From CAWDVH01 sp963805705 (GTDB taxonomy: Bacteria > Actinomycetota > Actinomycetes > Streptosporangiales > Streptosporangiaceae), in contig CAWDVH010000001.1 of assembly GCA_963805705.1 (NCBI GenBank), forward strand, positions 2,418,001 through 2,482,000: a stretch of DNA of 64,000 nt. The letters are read 5' to 3'. Position 1 is the stretch's first letter, and each line of letters starts with the position of its first letter. A program made the translations under genes and the position numbers. The notes below the pieces were generated by a model that saw only the letters and a program-made list of their open reading frames with translations, was not told the origin of the DNA and did no database searches. Of this stretch, positions 51,238 through 59,310 are shown one piece after another.

Positions 51238-51552
51238 GTGAGCGCGGAGGATCTCGAGAAGTACGAGACCGAGATGGAGCTCCAGCTCTACCGCGAGTAC
51301 CGCGATGTCGTCGGGCTCTTCAGCCATGTCGTCGAGACCGAGCGCAGGTTCTACCTCACCAATCAGGTCGAGCTCAACGTGCGCACCACTGACAACGGCG
51401 AGGTGTTTTTCGAGGTCATCATGCAAGATGCCTGGGTCTGGGACATGTACAGGCCAGCTCGTTTCGTCAAGAACGTCAGAGTGGTTACGTTCAAGGACGT
51501 CAACGTCGAGGAACTCGCCAAGAGCGATCTGCAGGTGCCGGAAGAGAAGTAG
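51238..51552 (+). CDS. DUF2469 family protein
   Basis: 104 aa from GTG 51238, spaced 6 bases from GGAGGGG; ATG 51232 would touch the ribosome site. SAEDLEKYETEMELQLYREY, FYLTNQVELN and VFFEVIMQDAWVWDMYRPARFV define this conserved actinobacterial protein of unknown function, always near rnhB and yraN. Confidence 0.95.
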   Translation: MSAEDLEKYETEMELQLYREYRDVVGLFSHVVETERRFYLTNQVELNVRTTDNGEVFFEVIMQDAWVWDMYRPARFVKNVRVVTFKDVNVEELAKSDLQVPEEK

Positions 51553-51627
51553 CGCAGCCTGCCTCGCTAGCCAGCATCGCCAGCCTGGCCCAGGATTGAA
51601 ACACGCCGTGCCGACATTCCGGCGTTC

Positions 51628-51734
51628 TTGTCCACAGTCAGGGCCTTCCCTGGCGCGTGCTCCACAGCGCCACCATGCCGCCCGCGGCTGGCTGCCCATC
51701 TTCGCCATCGTCAATACCGGAGGTGGTGAGGTTG
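51628..51734 (+). promoter_or_regulatory. Bipartite TCCACAG element upstream of yraN
   Basis: TTGTCCACA at 51628-51636 equals the Streptomyces DnaA-box consensus; a second TCCACAGCG starts exactly 30 bases after the first TCCACAG; 56 bases on comes CCGGAGGTGGTGAGGTTG with the ribosome site and TTG start. The same layout is found at 57850-57957. Confidence 0.6.
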
Positions 51735-52088
51735 AATCCCAAGGATGTCCTGGGCAGGCAGGGAGAGCAGCTGGCGGCGGAGTATCTGCAGCGGGCCGGT
51801 CTGCGGATACTCGACCGGAACTGGCGGTGCGCCGAAGGCGAGATAGACATCGTGGCCGCCGATCGCCGGGTCCTGGTGGTCTGCGAGGTGAAGACCCGGT
51901 CGGGCACCCGCTACGGGACCCCGCTGGAGGCGATCACCAGGCAGAAGCGCAACCGGCTGCGGCGGCTGGCGGTTCGCTGGGTGGTCGCGCACGGGCTGCT
52001 CTTCGACGAGGTTCGCGTCGACGTCGTCGGCGTGCTCAAGAGCGCCTCGGGCGAATTCAGCCTTGAGCATGTCCGCGGGGTGGGCTAG
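51732..52088 (+). CDS. yraN: YraN/UPF0102 family nuclease-fold protein
   Basis: 118 aa from TTG 51732. LGRQGEQLAAEYLQRAGLRILDRN then GEIDIVAADRRVLVVCEVKTR: the Asp and ExK of a Holliday-junction-resolvase-like PD-(D/E)XK fold. Neighbour of comM and dprA in most bacteria, which suggests a role with DNA uptake or recombination. Stop is 0 bases from comM. Confidence 0.93.
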   Translation: MNPKDVLGRQGEQLAAEYLQRAGLRILDRNWRCAEGEIDIVAADRRVLVVCEVKTRSGTRYGTPLEAITRQKRNRLRRLAVRWVVAHGLLFDEVRVDVVGVLKSASGEFSLEHVRGVG

Positions 52089-53666
52089 ATGACGCTGGCC
52101 CGCGCTCACGCCATGGCGCTGGTCGGGGTGCAGGGCCATCCGGTCGAGATCGAGGCCGACATCGAGAACGGGCTCGTCGCCCTGCTCCTGGTGGGCCTGC
52201 CGGATACGGCGCTGCGCGAGGCGCGGGACCGGATCCGCTCGGCCATTGTCAACAGCGGCGAGGGGTGGCCGCACCGCAGGATCACGGTCGGCCTCTCGCC
52301 GGCGAGCCTGCCCAAGCGCGGCAGCGGATTCGACGTCGGCATCGCGGTGGCGATACTGAGCGCCGCGGGCGCCGTGCCGGCGCACAGGCTGACGGGCCTG
52401 GTGCTCCTGGGCGAGCTTGGGCTCGATGGCAGGGTGCGTCCCGTTCCCGGCGTGCTGCCGGCGGTCGCGGCAGCCGCGGCAGCCGGCTTCGGCACGGTGG
52501 CGGTTCCGGCGGAGAACGCGGCGGAGGCGGCGCTGGTCCCGCTCATGCGCGTCATCTCCGCGCCCAGCCTGACCGCCCTGCTCGCATGGCTGCGCGGCCA
52601 GCGGCCGCCTCGGGGCGCCGCCAGCGTGGCGGTTATCGAGGCAGGCGACGGCCGCCTGCCTGCCGCGGGCTGGCCAGGATCCGGTCCGGGTCCGGCGGAC
52701 TCTCACGGCAAGGACATGGCCGATGTCGTCGGCCAGCCGACCGCCAGGCGGGCCGCCGAGATCTGCGCCGCCGGAGGTCACCACCTGCTCCTGCTGGGAC
52801 CGCCCGGAGTGGGCAAGACCATGCTCGCTGAGCGCCTGCCCACCGTGCTGCCCCGCCTCGCGCCCGCCGCCGCACTGGAGGTAAGCGCGATTCACTCCGT
52901 CGCCGGGACCCTGTCGGCTGGCCGGCCGCTGGTCACCGACCCGCCTTTCTGCGCTCCGCATCACACTGCCACCAAGGCGGCGATCGTAGGCGGCGGCAGC
53001 GGAACCATCCGGCCGGGCGCGGCATCCCTCGCGCACCACGGATGCCTGTTCCTCGACGAGGCACCCGAGTTCTCCAGGGACGTGCTGGATGCGCTCCGCC
53101 AGCCCCTGGAATCGGGCGAGGTGACCGTCGCGCGGTCCGGCCTGACGGCTCGCTTTCCGGCCCGGTTCACCCTCGTCCTGGCGGCGAATCCGTGCCCGTG
53201 CGCCCGGCCGGCGACCGCCAGGTCAGCCTGCATCTGCACGCCGATGACCCGCCGCAGGTACCTGGCCCGGCTGTCGGGACCGCTGCTGGACCGGGTGGAC
53301 GTGAAGGTCGAGTTCCTGCCGGTGGGGCGCGCTGAGCTGCTCAGCGACCGGCACTTCACCGAGCCGAGCTCAGTGGTGGCGTCGCGCGTCGCGGCAGCCC
53401 GCGAGCGATCCGCCGCCCGGCTCGCCGAGACGCCGTGGCGGCTCAACGCCGAGATCCCTGGCAGCGAGCTGCGCCGCAGTTATCCCCCGGCCGCTGGCGC
53501 GCTGGCGCCGCTCGAGCGCGCCATGGACCTCGGCGAGATCAGCGCCCGCGGCGCTGACCGGGTCATCCGCCTGTCGTGGACACTGGCCGACCTGGGCGGT
53601 GTTCCGCGGCCGGGCGCGGCCGAGATCAGCTATGCGCTGGGCCTGTGGCTGGGAGTCAGGCCATGA
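52089..53666 (+). CDS. comM: Mg-chelatase-like AAA+ ATPase ComM/YifB
   Basis: 525 aa. N-terminal Lon-protease-like fold (VEIEADIENGLVALLLVGLPDTALREARDR), Mg_chelatase AAA+ core with Walker A LLLGPPGVGKTML and Walker B CLFLDEAPEFS, PCPC Cys motif (NPCPCARPATARSACICTP) and C-terminal helical domain. ComM drives branch migration in natural transformation. Usually followed directly by dprA; here about 4.4 kb separates them. Confidence 0.95.
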   Translation: MTLARAHAMALVGVQGHPVEIEADIENGLVALLLVGLPDTALREARDRIRSAIVNSGEGWPHRRITVGLSPASLPKRGSGFDVGIAVAILSAAGAVPAHRLTGLVLLGELGLDGRVRPVPGVLPAVAAAAAAGFGTVAVPAENAAEAALVPLMRVISAPSLTALLAWLRGQRPPRGAASVAVIEAGDGRLPAAGWPGSGPGPADSHGKDMADVVGQPTARRAAEICAAGGHHLLLLGPPGVGKTMLAERLPTVLPRLAPAAALEVSAIHSVAGTLSAGRPLVTDPPFCAPHHTATKAAIVGGGSGTIRPGAASLAHHGCLFLDEAPEFSRDVLDALRQPLESGEVTVARSGLTARFPARFTLVLAANPCPCARPATARSACICTPMTRRRYLARLSGPLLDRVDVKVEFLPVGRAELLSDRHFTEPSSVVASRVAAARERSAARLAETPWRLNAEIPGSELRRSYPPAAGALAPLERAMDLGEISARGADRVIRLSWTLADLGGVPRPGAAEISYALGLWLGVRP

Positions 53667-53841
53667 GTGCCGCCCAGGTATCAAGTCCGCCCGCCAGCTG
53701 CGGGCTCGCCTGCCCCGCGGGCTGTGATTCACCTGTGCCGGGTGACGCGCGCTCCTGATGCGGCATGACAGGGTCAACGCACGTCAGGTCACGACACGGC
53801 GGCCAGCGGCTGCGGCCGTGAGGCCAGCACGGGGGTGGCAT

Positions 53842-55185
53842 ATGTCCGACACCGACCCCGACGCCGACGCCGGCAGCGAGCCGGGGCCAGCAGCCGGAGG
53901 CACAAGACAGGCCGTGGACGGCCAGGACCAGAGGCCCGGGGCGCCCGCTGGCCCGGTCCGCCGGCGGCGCGGCCGGTGGCGGGCCCCGGTGGCAGTCATT
54001 CTCATCGTGGCGGGCTGCGTGCTCGCCCCGGTGTCGGTACTGGCCGTCTGGAGTGCCAACCAGGTCTCTGACACCAGCCGCTACATAGCCAACATCGAGC
54101 CGCTGATCCATGATCCGGCCATCCAGACGGCCCTGACCGCCAAGGTCACGACGGCGATCACCAGTCATATCAACGTGGCTGCCCGCACTGACCAGGCCGC
54201 CGCCGCGCTGTCGGGCCAGGGCCTGACGCGGGCCGGCGCGCTGCTCAAGTCGCTCGGGCCGTCCATCGCCAGCGGGGTCGACGGGTTCATCCGCGCCAGG
54301 GTAAACAAGATCGTGACCGGCCCGCGGTTCGCCAATGCCTGGGTCCGGGTCAACACCGTGGGCCATCAGACCCTGGTGAAGGTCCTGTCCGGGCAGGGCG
54401 GCGCGGTCAGCGTCAGCCATGGGCAGGTCACCATCGACCTCGCCCCGTTCATCACTATCGTCAAGCAGGACCTGAGCGCGCGCGGGTTCACGCTGGTCAA
54501 CAGCCTCCCCCCGATCCACCCGACGCTGGCGCTGTTCTCGTCCAAGGACCTGGCCCAGGCGCAGGGCGCCTACCGGCTGATCAACGACCTGAAGATCGTC
54601 CTGCCCGTATTGTCGCTGCTCCTGATCGGCCTGGGGGTATGGCTCGCGCGTCGCTCCCGGCGAGCGCTGATCGGAGCGGGTCTCGGCTTCGCCGCGTCAA
54701 TGCTGGTGCTGGGCGCGGGCCTGCTGGTCTTCCGCGGCATTTACCTGAACAGCGTGCCCAGCAGCGTGCTGCCCAGCGATGCCGCCGCCGTCATGTTCGA
54801 CACGTTCGTCCGGTTCATCAGGGAGGGGCTGCGCACGCTCCTGGTCCTGGGCCTGGTGGTTGCCGCGGCCGCGTTCTTGACCGGGCCGTCGGTGACGGCG
54901 GTCCGGACCCGCCGGGCCTTCGCGTCAGGACTGGCCAAGGTCCGGCGCACCGGCGAGGACGCGGGCGTGAGCACCGGGCCCGCCGGGGAGTGGACGTATG
55001 CGCACCGGACCGCGCTGCGCATTTCAGCCGTGGTGCTCGCCGTGCTGCTCTTCGTGTTCTGGGGTCAGCCGACCGCCGTCGTCGTCATCGTGATCGCCGT
55101 GGTGCTGCTGGTGGTGCTCGGGCTGATCGAGCTGATCGGCCGCCCGCCCGCTCGCCCGCAGGTCGCGGCCACCCGCGACCCCTGA
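53842..55185 (+). CDS. Multi-pass membrane protein of unknown function
   Basis: 447 aa, ATG with GGGGGTGG upstream. Hydrophilic N-terminus, helix at about 50-70, a ~190-residue extracytoplasmic domain (NQVSDTSRYIANIEPLIHDP...), helices at about 265-285, 290-312, 340-365, and two near 395-435. The W-SANQVSDTxRYV style segment after the first helix is common in actinobacterial integral membrane proteins of unknown role. Lies in the insertion between comM and dprA, convergent with the ABC exporter. Confidence 0.82.
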   Translation: MSDTDPDADAGSEPGPAAGGTRQAVDGQDQRPGAPAGPVRRRRGRWRAPVAVILIVAGCVLAPVSVLAVWSANQVSDTSRYIANIEPLIHDPAIQTALTAKVTTAITSHINVAARTDQAAAALSGQGLTRAGALLKSLGPSIASGVDGFIRARVNKIVTGPRFANAWVRVNTVGHQTLVKVLSGQGGAVSVSHGQVTIDLAPFITIVKQDLSARGFTLVNSLPPIHPTLALFSSKDLAQAQGAYRLINDLKIVLPVLSLLLIGLGVWLARRSRRALIGAGLGFAASMLVLGAGLLVFRGIYLNSVPSSVLPSDAAAVMFDTFVRFIREGLRTLLVLGLVVAAAAFLTGPSVTAVRTRRAFASGLAKVRRTGEDAGVSTGPAGEWTYAHRTALRISAVVLAVLLFVFWGQPTAVVVIVIAVVLLVVLGLIELIGRPPARPQVAATRDP

Positions 55186-55249
55186 CGCGGCCTGCGGCCG
55201 CCCCGCCGAGCTGGCGCCGCTCCGCTGCTCAGCGGGCTGCTGCGCATGA

Positions 55250-56011
55250 TCACGAGACCGCCTTGCGGAAGACGCCGGTGGCCCAGGTGAGTACCAGCGC
55301 GCACAGGGGGACGAGTATCGCGAAGGCCTGCCAGACCGCCGGGCCGGTCATCGTCCCGGCCGCGAGCACGCGGGATGCCTGGACGAGGTAGTACAGCGGG
55401 TTGAAGTGCGCCAGGACGCGCATCCACGTCGGCCCGAGGGAGATGGGGAGCAGGACCCCGGCCAGCAGCAGCACCGGCAGGTTGATGCCGTTGACGATCG
55501 CGGCGAAGCCGCTGATCTCCTTGGTGGTCAGCGCGGTGGCGATCGAGAACGCCGCCATGATGATCATGAGCAGCCCGAGCAGCACGGCCAGGACCGCCAG
55601 GCCGGGCCAGTGCACCGAGAACCCGAATCCGGCACCGACCGCGACCACCACCGCGTCGAACACGAACATCATCACCATGGTCGCCAGGATCGGGCCCGTC
55701 AGGATCGCGAACCGGCTGGCCGGGGTGACCCGGAAGCGCTCGATGACGCCCGCCTTCAGCTCGAAGATCGTATTGAAGCCCGGCCCCATCCCGCTGGCGA
55801 AGGCCAGCAGCGACAGGATCCCCGGCAGGAAGAGATCGAGCACGTTCCCGCCGGGCAGGCCGCCCGCCACGGCCAGGTTCTTCAGCAGCGGCGTGAACAG
55901 CGCCAGGTACAGGATGGGAGTCGAGAATCCCACGATCAGCCAGACCGGGTTGCGCAGCAGCTGGGTGATGTACCGCTGGAAGAGCAGCCCGATATCCCTT
56001 GCGGTCTTCAT
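55250..56011 (-). CDS. ABC-2 type exporter permease (DrrB-like)
   Basis: 253 aa. Six helices; ABC2_membrane motifs TPILYLALFTPLL, GPGFNTIFELKAGVIERFRVTPASR, GVLLPISLGPTWMRVLAHFNPLYYLVQASR. Its start overlaps the ATPase stop (ATGA type), so the two are co-expressed as a drug or lipid exporter. Under PadR control by position. Confidence 0.94.
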   Translation of the reverse strand: MKTARDIGLLFQRYITQLLRNPVWLIVGFSTPILYLALFTPLLKNLAVAGGLPGGNVLDLFLPGILSLLAFASGMGPGFNTIFELKAGVIERFRVTPASRFAILTGPILATMVMMFVFDAVVVAVGAGFGFSVHWPGLAVLAVLLGLLMIIMAAFSIATALTTKEISGFAAIVNGINLPVLLLAGVLLPISLGPTWMRVLAHFNPLYYLVQASRVLAAGTMTGPAVWQAFAILVPLCALVLTWATGVFRKAVS

Positions 56012-57102
56012 CTGGTCATCTCCTTCTGGCCGGACCTGATCACACCGTGGTCGGCAGTGTCGTCAGCCGCGCTGTCGTCACCCGCGCTGTTGTCACCGGG
56101 GCTGCCGTTATCCGTGCTGCCGGTATCCGCGCCGCCGTCGCGCAGCGAGCGGCCGGTCTCGCGCAGGAAGACATCGTCGAGCGTCGGCTCCGACATGGAG
56201 ATGGACCGGACCCCGATGCCTGACTGGTCGAGTAGCCGGATGAGGCGCGGCAGCGCGGTGCCGCCGTCGTCGACGTACAGGCGGACCTGGCCGTCTTCTG
56301 CCGCCAGCTCCCGCACGTACGGCTCGGTCCTGAGCACGGTCCCGGCCCGCTCGGCGCCGTGCTCATCTTGCCTCAGGCTGATCAGGATGGCGTCGCCGGT
56401 GATCTGCTGCTTGAGGGCCCGCGGGGTCCCCTCGGCCACGATCTGGCCATGGTCCATGATCATCAGCCGGTCGCAGAGGACGTCGGCCTCTTCGAGGTAG
56501 TGAGTGGTGAGGAACACGGTGGTGCCGCCATCCCGCAGGGCGCGGATGTGGTCCCACAGGTTGGCCCGGCTCTGCGGGTCAAGCCCGGTCGTCGGCTCGT
56601 CGAGGAACAGCACCGCGGGCTCGTGCACGATGCCGAGCGCGATGTCGAGCCGCCGCCGCTGGCCGCCCGAGTAGGTGCTGACCCGGCGGTCGGCGAACTC
56701 GGCGAGGCCGAGCAGCTCGGCGAGGGCATCCGCGCGCGGCCGGACCTGGGCCGCCCTGGCCCCGTATAGCCGCCCCTGCAAAAGCAGGTTCTCCCGGCCG
56801 GTGGCCAGCTCGTCGGCGCCGCCGAGCTGGCTCACGTAGCCGATCCGGCTCCGGACCTGCTTCGGCTGGCGGGCGACGTCGAAGCCCGCCACGGTCGCGG
56901 TGCCCGCGTCGATCGGCAGCAGCGTCGTCAGCATCCGCAAGGTGGTGGTCTTGCCGGCGCCGTTCGGGCCGAGGAAGCCGAACACCTCGCCCCTGGCGAC
57001 GTCGATGCTCACACCGCGCACGGCCTCCACCGCTCCCCCCTTGGCCCGGAAGCTCTTGCGCAGCTCTCTGGTGGTGATGATGTTGTCGTCCACGGGTCTC
57101 AC
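56008..57102 (-). CDS. ABC transporter ATP-binding protein (DrrA-like)
   Basis: 364 aa from GTG 57102. Walker A GPNGAGKTTT, signature YSGGQRRRLD, Walker B VLFLDEPTTGLD, H-loop TTHYLEEAD, then a DrrA-type C-terminal domain (EPTLDDVFL). A 45-residue Ser/Asp/Gly/Ala tail (DNSAGDDSAADDTAD) is unusual and low complexity. Start overlaps the padR stop (GTGA). Confidence 0.95.
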   Translation of the reverse strand: MRPVDDNIITTRELRKSFRAKGGAVEAVRGVSIDVARGEVFGFLGPNGAGKTTTLRMLTTLLPIDAGTATVAGFDVARQPKQVRSRIGYVSQLGGADELATGRENLLLQGRLYGARAAQVRPRADALAELLGLAEFADRRVSTYSGGQRRRLDIALGIVHEPAVLFLDEPTTGLDPQSRANLWDHIRALRDGGTTVFLTTHYLEEADVLCDRLMIMDHGQIVAEGTPRALKQQITGDAILISLRQDEHGAERAGTVLRTEPYVRELAAEDGQVRLYVDDGGTALPRLIRLLDQSGIGVRSISMSEPTLDDVFLRETGRSLRDGGADTGSTDNGSPGDNSAGDDSAADDTADHGVIRSGQKEMTR

Positions 57103-57758
57103 GGGGTCCTCTCATCGGACGGTCCGGGGTCAGCCAGCGGCGGCGGCTTGGCCGGCTCGTCGTTGGCGCGGGCGTGCATCTCGCGCCACCACGCCGTGCC
57201 GTCCAGCGCGCCGGACTCGATATCCCTGATCAGCGCCCGCACGTAGCCGAGCTCGGCCTCGCGGAGCACCCCCCCGAACTCGGCCTCGACCCAGAACAGG
57301 CGCGGCAGCCGCTGTTTCTGGACCAGTTCCCTGGTCGCCGCGGCCTGGGCCAGGTCGGACTCCAGGTGCTGGGCGCGCTCGCGCAGGAGCGCCAGCACGT
57401 CATCGGGCGGCAGGGCGGGCAGGAACGACAGCGCCGCCTGGAAGGCGGGATAGTCCCGGACCGGCGTGGAGATGAGATCGGTGAGCCAGTCGTGCGTCTC
57501 GATCCGCCCGGCGTCCGTCAGGCCGTACACGGTCCGCTCGGGCAGCCGGCCCGATCGGACCGTCTCCTGCGCCGCGATCAGGCCGCGCCGTTCCAGCGAC
57601 TCCACCACGCCGTAGAGCGAGCCGTAATTGAGCCGGACGCTCTCGTGCTTCTGCCGCTGCCGCAGCGTCGTAGCCACCTCGTAGGGGTGCCTGGGCTGCT
57701 CGGCGAGGCAGACGAGCACGGCCAGCGCCAGCGGGTTCGCGCGGTTCCTGGCGGGCAT
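57099..57758 (-). CDS. PadR family transcriptional regulator
   Basis: 219 aa from ATG 57758 with GGAGGT 7 bases upstream. Winged HTH: LALAVLVCLAEQPRHPYEVATTL, SLYGVVESLERRGLI, ERTVYGLTDAGR; C-terminal helical Vir_act_alpha_C-like dimerisation part. First gene of padR-ATPase-permease, the standard self-controlled exporter operon (as with LmrR). Operator candidate at 57776-57797. Confidence 0.94.
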   Translation of the reverse strand: MPARNRANPLALAVLVCLAEQPRHPYEVATTLRQRQKHESVRLNYGSLYGVVESLERRGLIAAQETVRSGRLPERTVYGLTDAGRIETHDWLTDLISTPVRDYPAFQAALSFLPALPPDDVLALLRERAQHLESDLAQAAATRELVQKQRLPRLFWVEAEFGGVLREAELGYVRALIRDIESGALDGTAWWREMHARANDEPAKPPPLADPGPSDERTP

Positions 57759-57775
57759 TTGCTTACCTCCGGATA

Positions 57776-57797
57776 GGGTACTTGGGAAAGAGTACCC
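57776..57797. promoter_or_regulatory. PadR operator candidate
   Basis: GGGTACT-N8-AGTACCC, a perfect 7-bp inverted repeat with the 8-base spacer usual for PadR sites, centred about 28 bases before the padR start. Confidence 0.65.
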
Positions 57798-57849
57798 CAT
57801 GCAGACGAGACTGGCTATTAAAGCACTCCGGACCGACAATCCGGCGGCT

Positions 57850-57957
57850 GTGTCCACAGCCGGCGCGGCTCCGGCCGGGCGTTCCACAGCGGTGGCCGGC
57901 GGCCAGCGGGCCGGCCGCCGGCCGGGGCACCCTGGGGAACCGGAGGTGGTGAGGTTG
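57850..57957 (+). promoter_or_regulatory. Second copy of the bipartite TCCACAG element, upstream of dprA
   Basis: GTGTCCACA at 57850 (one change from the DnaA-box consensus), second TCCACAGCG again exactly 30 bases after the first TCCACAG, then CCGGAGGTGGTGAGGTTG 57 bases on, identical over 18 bases to the yraN ribosome-site block. Confidence 0.6.
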
Positions 57958-58032
57958 TCTCGCACAGGCAAGATCGCCGGCCGGACGGATCATCCGCGAG
58001 GTGACCGGGAACGGCCGGGGGCCGGGCAGTGA
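57955..58032 (+). CDS. Short upstream reading frame coupled to dprA
   Basis: TTG 57955, behind GGAGGTGGTGAGG, opens 25 codons (LSRTGKIAGRTDHPRG...) that end in TGA overlapping the dprA GTG (GTGA). It is too short to recognise. It could be a leader peptide or the residue of a yraN-type 5' end. Existence as a translated peptide is inference from the ribosome site. Confidence 0.35.
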   Translation: MSRTGKIAGRTDHPRGDRERPGAGQ

Positions 58033-59201
58033 GCACCGTATCCGGGCAGGAACGGCTGGCCAGGGCCGCGCTCAGCTTCCTGGCCGAGCCCGCCGACCCG
58101 GCCCTCGGCGCGCTGCTGCACCGCTGCGGCCCGGCCGAGATCGTCTCCGCGGTCTCCTCCGGCGGCGATCCGCAGGCCGTGCTGCCCGCGGGAAGCCGCG
58201 CTGTGCCCGGCATCGGCCGCGCGTTCGAGCGATGGCGCGCGCGCCTTAGCCAGATCCCGACGCCGGCGAGGCTGGCCGCCTGGGATCGCGCCGGGATGCG
58301 GCTGGTATGCCCGGGCGAGCCAGAGTGGCCGACCCAGCTCGACGATCTCGGCGACGCCCGGCCCGTGGTGCTGTGGCTGCGCGGAAACGCCGACCTGCGC
58401 TACGCGTGCCTGCGTTCGGCATCGGTGGTCGGCGCCAGGGCCGCGACCGCCTACGGGTCGCATGTCGGCACGGAGATGGCGGCCGCGCTCGCCGAGCGGG
58501 GCCTCACCGTCATATCGGGCGGCGCTTACGGCATTGACGCCCGTGCCCACCAGGGCGCGCTGTCCGCCGAGGGGCTCACCATCGCGGTGCTGGCCAGCGG
58601 CCTGGCCTACGCCTACCCCAAAGGGCACCATGAGCTGTTCGCCGCCATCGCGGCCCAGGGGGTAGTGCTCAGCGAGTGCCCGCCTGACCGGGCGCCGACC
58701 AGGCCGGGCTTCCTGGTCCGCAACCGGCTGATCGCCGCCCTGAGCCGCGGCACGGTCGTCGTGGAGGCCGCCCTGCGCAGCGGGGCGCTGAGCACGGCGC
58801 GGCATGCGCGCGAGCTCTGCCGGCCGCTGATGGCCGTGCCGGGGCCGGTGACCTCCGAGCAGTCGGCGGGCTGCCACGAGCTCATCAGGGAATGGGGGGC
58901 GGTCCTGGTCACCGGCGCGCGCGACGTCATCGAGCACATCTCACCGGTCGGCGAAGGGGCCCATCCGCCGCGCATCGGCCCCGCCGTACCGCGAGACAGC
59001 CTGGACCCGGTGACCACGGCCGTCCTGGAGGCCGTGCCGCGGCGTGCCGGGCGCGGCCCGGCGACGATCGCCACAGTGGCGGGCGTCGACCTGGATACGG
59101 CGCTGCGGTGCCTCGGCCTGCTCGCCGCCGCGGGTTACGTCGAGAGGTGCGATCATGGCTGGCGCGCCAGCCGGCCAGCGCCGCCGCGGCCGCCTCAGTG
59201 A
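58029..59201 (+). CDS. dprA: DNA-processing protein DprA
   Basis: 390 aa from GTG 58029. N-terminal helical region, WPTQLDDLGDARPVVLWLRGN, then the Rossmann-like DprA core: SVVGARAATAYG, VISGGAYGIDARAHQGAL, SECPPDRAPTRPGFLVRNRLIAALS, VVEAALRSGALSTARHA; C-terminal winged-helix DprA_WH. Loads RecA on incoming single-stranded DNA. No ribosome site of its own, so translation may depend on the short frame upstream. Confidence 0.95.
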   Translation: MSTVSGQERLARAALSFLAEPADPALGALLHRCGPAEIVSAVSSGGDPQAVLPAGSRAVPGIGRAFERWRARLSQIPTPARLAAWDRAGMRLVCPGEPEWPTQLDDLGDARPVVLWLRGNADLRYACLRSASVVGARAATAYGSHVGTEMAAALAERGLTVISGGAYGIDARAHQGALSAEGLTIAVLASGLAYAYPKGHHELFAAIAAQGVVLSECPPDRAPTRPGFLVRNRLIAALSRGTVVVEAALRSGALSTARHARELCRPLMAVPGPVTSEQSAGCHELIREWGAVLVTGARDVIEHISPVGEGAHPPRIGPAVPRDSLDPVTTAVLEAVPRRAGRGPATIATVAGVDLDTALRCLGLLAAAGYVERCDHGWRASRPAPPRPPQ

Positions 59202-59310
59202 GGCACCGGACCCGGCCCCGCAGGGCCCGGCCTAGCATCTTTCTCGCCTGGCCGCGGCGACACGGGCCGGCCTGCGTCCGTGCGCGGGCTGGCGGGCGGA
59301 CACTGGGGGA

